DNA of 6,501 nucleotides, taken from contig JAGWOU010000108.1 in the NCBI GenBank assembly GCA_028870815.1, positions 1 through 6,501 of the forward strand. Reading direction: 5' to 3'. Position 1 is the first letter of the stretch, and every line of letters begins with the position of its first letter. Under the pieces are notes generated by a model. That model ran no database searches, was not told the origin of the DNA, and saw nothing but the letters and a program-made list of their open reading frames with translations. Source of the stretch: Rhodospirillales bacterium. Its GTDB lineage: Bacteria > Pseudomonadota > Alphaproteobacteria > Acetobacterales > Acetobacteraceae. This document shows, piece after piece, positions 5,264-6,501 of this stretch. The position numbers and the translations under genes are program-made.

Positions 5264-6501
5264 CCATGCAACAGACCATCTCCCCGGTTGATGGCAGCGT
5301 GTATGTAAAGCGTGCTTACGCCACGCCGGCCGAGATCTCCGCCACGCTGGACCGCGCCGTGAAGGCGCAAAGCCAGTGGAAGCACACCAGCATCGCCGAG
5401 CGCGCCGCGATTTGTCACAAATTCTGCGACGCGCTGCTGGCGCATGCGAATGAGATCGGGCTGGAAATCTGCTGGCAGATGGGCCGCCCCATTTCCCAGG
5501 CGCCGAACGAGGCTCGCTCCGGGGTTGAGCGCGCGCGTTTCATGATCGAGGAAGCCGAGGCGGGCTTGGCAGCCTATGATCCTGGCCCAAAGGAAGGCTT
5601 CAAACGCTATATCAAGCGCGACCCGCTGGGCGTGGTGTATGTGATCGCACCCTGGAACTACCCGATTTTGACCACGGTGAACTCGGTGGTTCCCGCCATT
5701 ATGGCGGGCAATGCCGTTATCCTGAAGCACTCGCCGCAGACCCCGCTGGTGGCCGAACGCTTCGCCCAGGCCTTCGCCGAGGCCGGATTGCCGGATGGCG
5801 TGTTCCAGGTGCTGCATCTCGCGCATGAGGACGCCGAGGCCACGATTCGGGATTCGCGGGTGAATCATGTGGCGTTTACGGGCTCTGTGGCGACTGGCCA
5901 TAAGGTGCAGCGCGCCGCCGCCGACCGCTTTATTTCCGTGGGGCTGGAGCTGGGTGGCAAGGACCCCGGTTATGTGCGCGAAGATGCGGACGTGGCCTTC
6001 GCGGTGGAAAACCTCATCGACGGTGCGTTCTTCAATTCCGGCCAATGCTGCTGCGGCATCGAGCGGCTTTATCTGCACGAGAAAGTGTATGACGAGTTCA
6101 TTGAGCGCGCGGTGGCAATGGCGAATGCCTATCGTCTTGGCGACCCGACCCGGCAGGATACGAATCTAGGGCCCGTGGTGAATACCCGCGCCGCCGAATT
6201 CATCCGCGGCCAGGTGGCGGAGGCGGTTTCGCAAGGGGCGAAAACGCTAGTGGATACCTCCCGCTTCGAGGCGGACAAGCCCGGCAGCACCTATGTGGCG
6301 CCGCAGATTCTGGTGGATGTGAACCATTCCATGCGGGTGATGACGGAGGAAACCTTCGGGCCGATTGTTGGTGTGATGAAGGTGAAGTCCGACGAGGAAG
6401 CACTGGCGCTGATGAACGACACGCCGTTCGGCCTCACCGCCGCCATCTTCACCCGCGATGCCAAGGCCGCCGAGGTGCTGGGCGACAGGATCGAAACCGG
6501 C
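5260..6501 (+). CDS. NAD(P)-dependent aldehyde dehydrogenase, C-terminus beyond the window
   Basis: Members of this superfamily oxidise aldehydes to carboxylates with NAD(P)+ in the cytoplasm. The frame stays open to the right edge: 414 codons of a family usually 450-500 long, so only the last part is missing. Visible motifs are APWNYPI (130-136) with the oxyanion Asn133, NAVILKHSPQTP (151-162) with the cofactor Lys156, FTGS (206-209), LELGGKDPGYV (229-239) with the general base Glu230, FNSGQCCCGIER (258-269) and EETFGPIVGV (363-372). By the GQxC rule the nucleophile is Cys264, which is flanked by Cys263 and Cys265. The CCGIER and ELGGKDP sequences recall a little-characterised ALDH subfamily (cd07102-like, from memory), so no substrate should be assumed; betaine or succinate-semialdehyde names would be guesses. 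It is the third gene of the lysK run and overlaps the membrane-protein stop by ATGA. No defect is visible. Confidence 0.93.
   Translation, partial: MTMQQTISPVDGSVYVKRAYATPAEISATLDRAVKAQSQWKHTSIAERAAICHKFCDALLAHANEIGLEICWQMGRPISQAPNEARSGVERARFMIEEAEAGLAAYDPGPKEGFKRYIKRDPLGVVYVIAPWNYPILTTVNSVVPAIMAGNAVILKHSPQTPLVAERFAQAFAEAGLPDGVFQVLHLAHEDAEATIRDSRVNHVAFTGSVATGHKVQRAAADRFISVGLELGGKDPGYVREDADVAFAVENLIDGAFFNSGQCCCGIERLYLHEKVYDEFIERAVAMANAYRLGDPTRQDTNLGPVVNTRAAEFIRGQVAEAVSQGAKTLVDTSRFEADKPGSTYVAPQILVDVNHSMRVMTEETFGPIVGVMKVKSDEEALALMNDTPFGLTAAIFTRDAKAAEVLGDRIETG

Noticed and set aside
5212..6078. A 288-codon open frame on the minus strand opposite the aldehyde dehydrogenase
   Set aside because: It mirrors the codon structure of the ALDH gene on the other strand and shows no recognisable domain.

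Overview
This is a GC-rich window with bacterial-style gene packing. The gene families suggest an alphaproteobacterium, and a Rhodospirillales/Acetobacteraceae-like organism is my best guess. The clues are a class I (archaeal-type) lysyl-tRNA synthetase, which is common in Alphaproteobacteria, a transglycosylase with a PWPWTV-type segment, and a Met/Ser-rich secreted protein. The taxonomic placement is inference, because no rRNA or other marker is present.

Left part, minus strand. Positions 1-735 hold the N-terminal 245 codons of the ribosome-associated GTPase TypA/BipA, which runs off the left edge. Upstream of it is a 249-nt spacer. This contains three tandem 13-bp repeats and, next to the following gene, a strong two-tier hairpin with a U-tract that terminates the neighbour. 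That neighbour (985-1791, minus) encodes an exported, low-complexity, Met-rich protein with a His-rich helical core and no recognised function.

Right part, plus strand. A divergent spacer (1792-1959) separates the Met-rich gene from a periplasmic lytic transglycosylase (1960-2658). After a 60-nt gap comes a tight three-gene run: class I lysyl-tRNA synthetase (2719-4305), an integral membrane protein resembling the flippase half of MprF (4310-5263, 4-nt gap, TTG start), and an aldehyde dehydrogenase (from 5260, ATGA overlap, cut by the right edge).

The most interesting arrangement is LysRS next to an MprF-flippase-like protein that lacks the aminoacyl-transferase domain. MprF enzymes use Lys-tRNA(Lys), the product of LysRS, to make lysyl-phosphatidylglycerol and then flip it. 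The coupling suggests, but does not prove, a link between tRNA lysylation and membrane lipid modification. Nothing in the window looks like an insertion sequence, prophage, CRISPR array or RNA gene.
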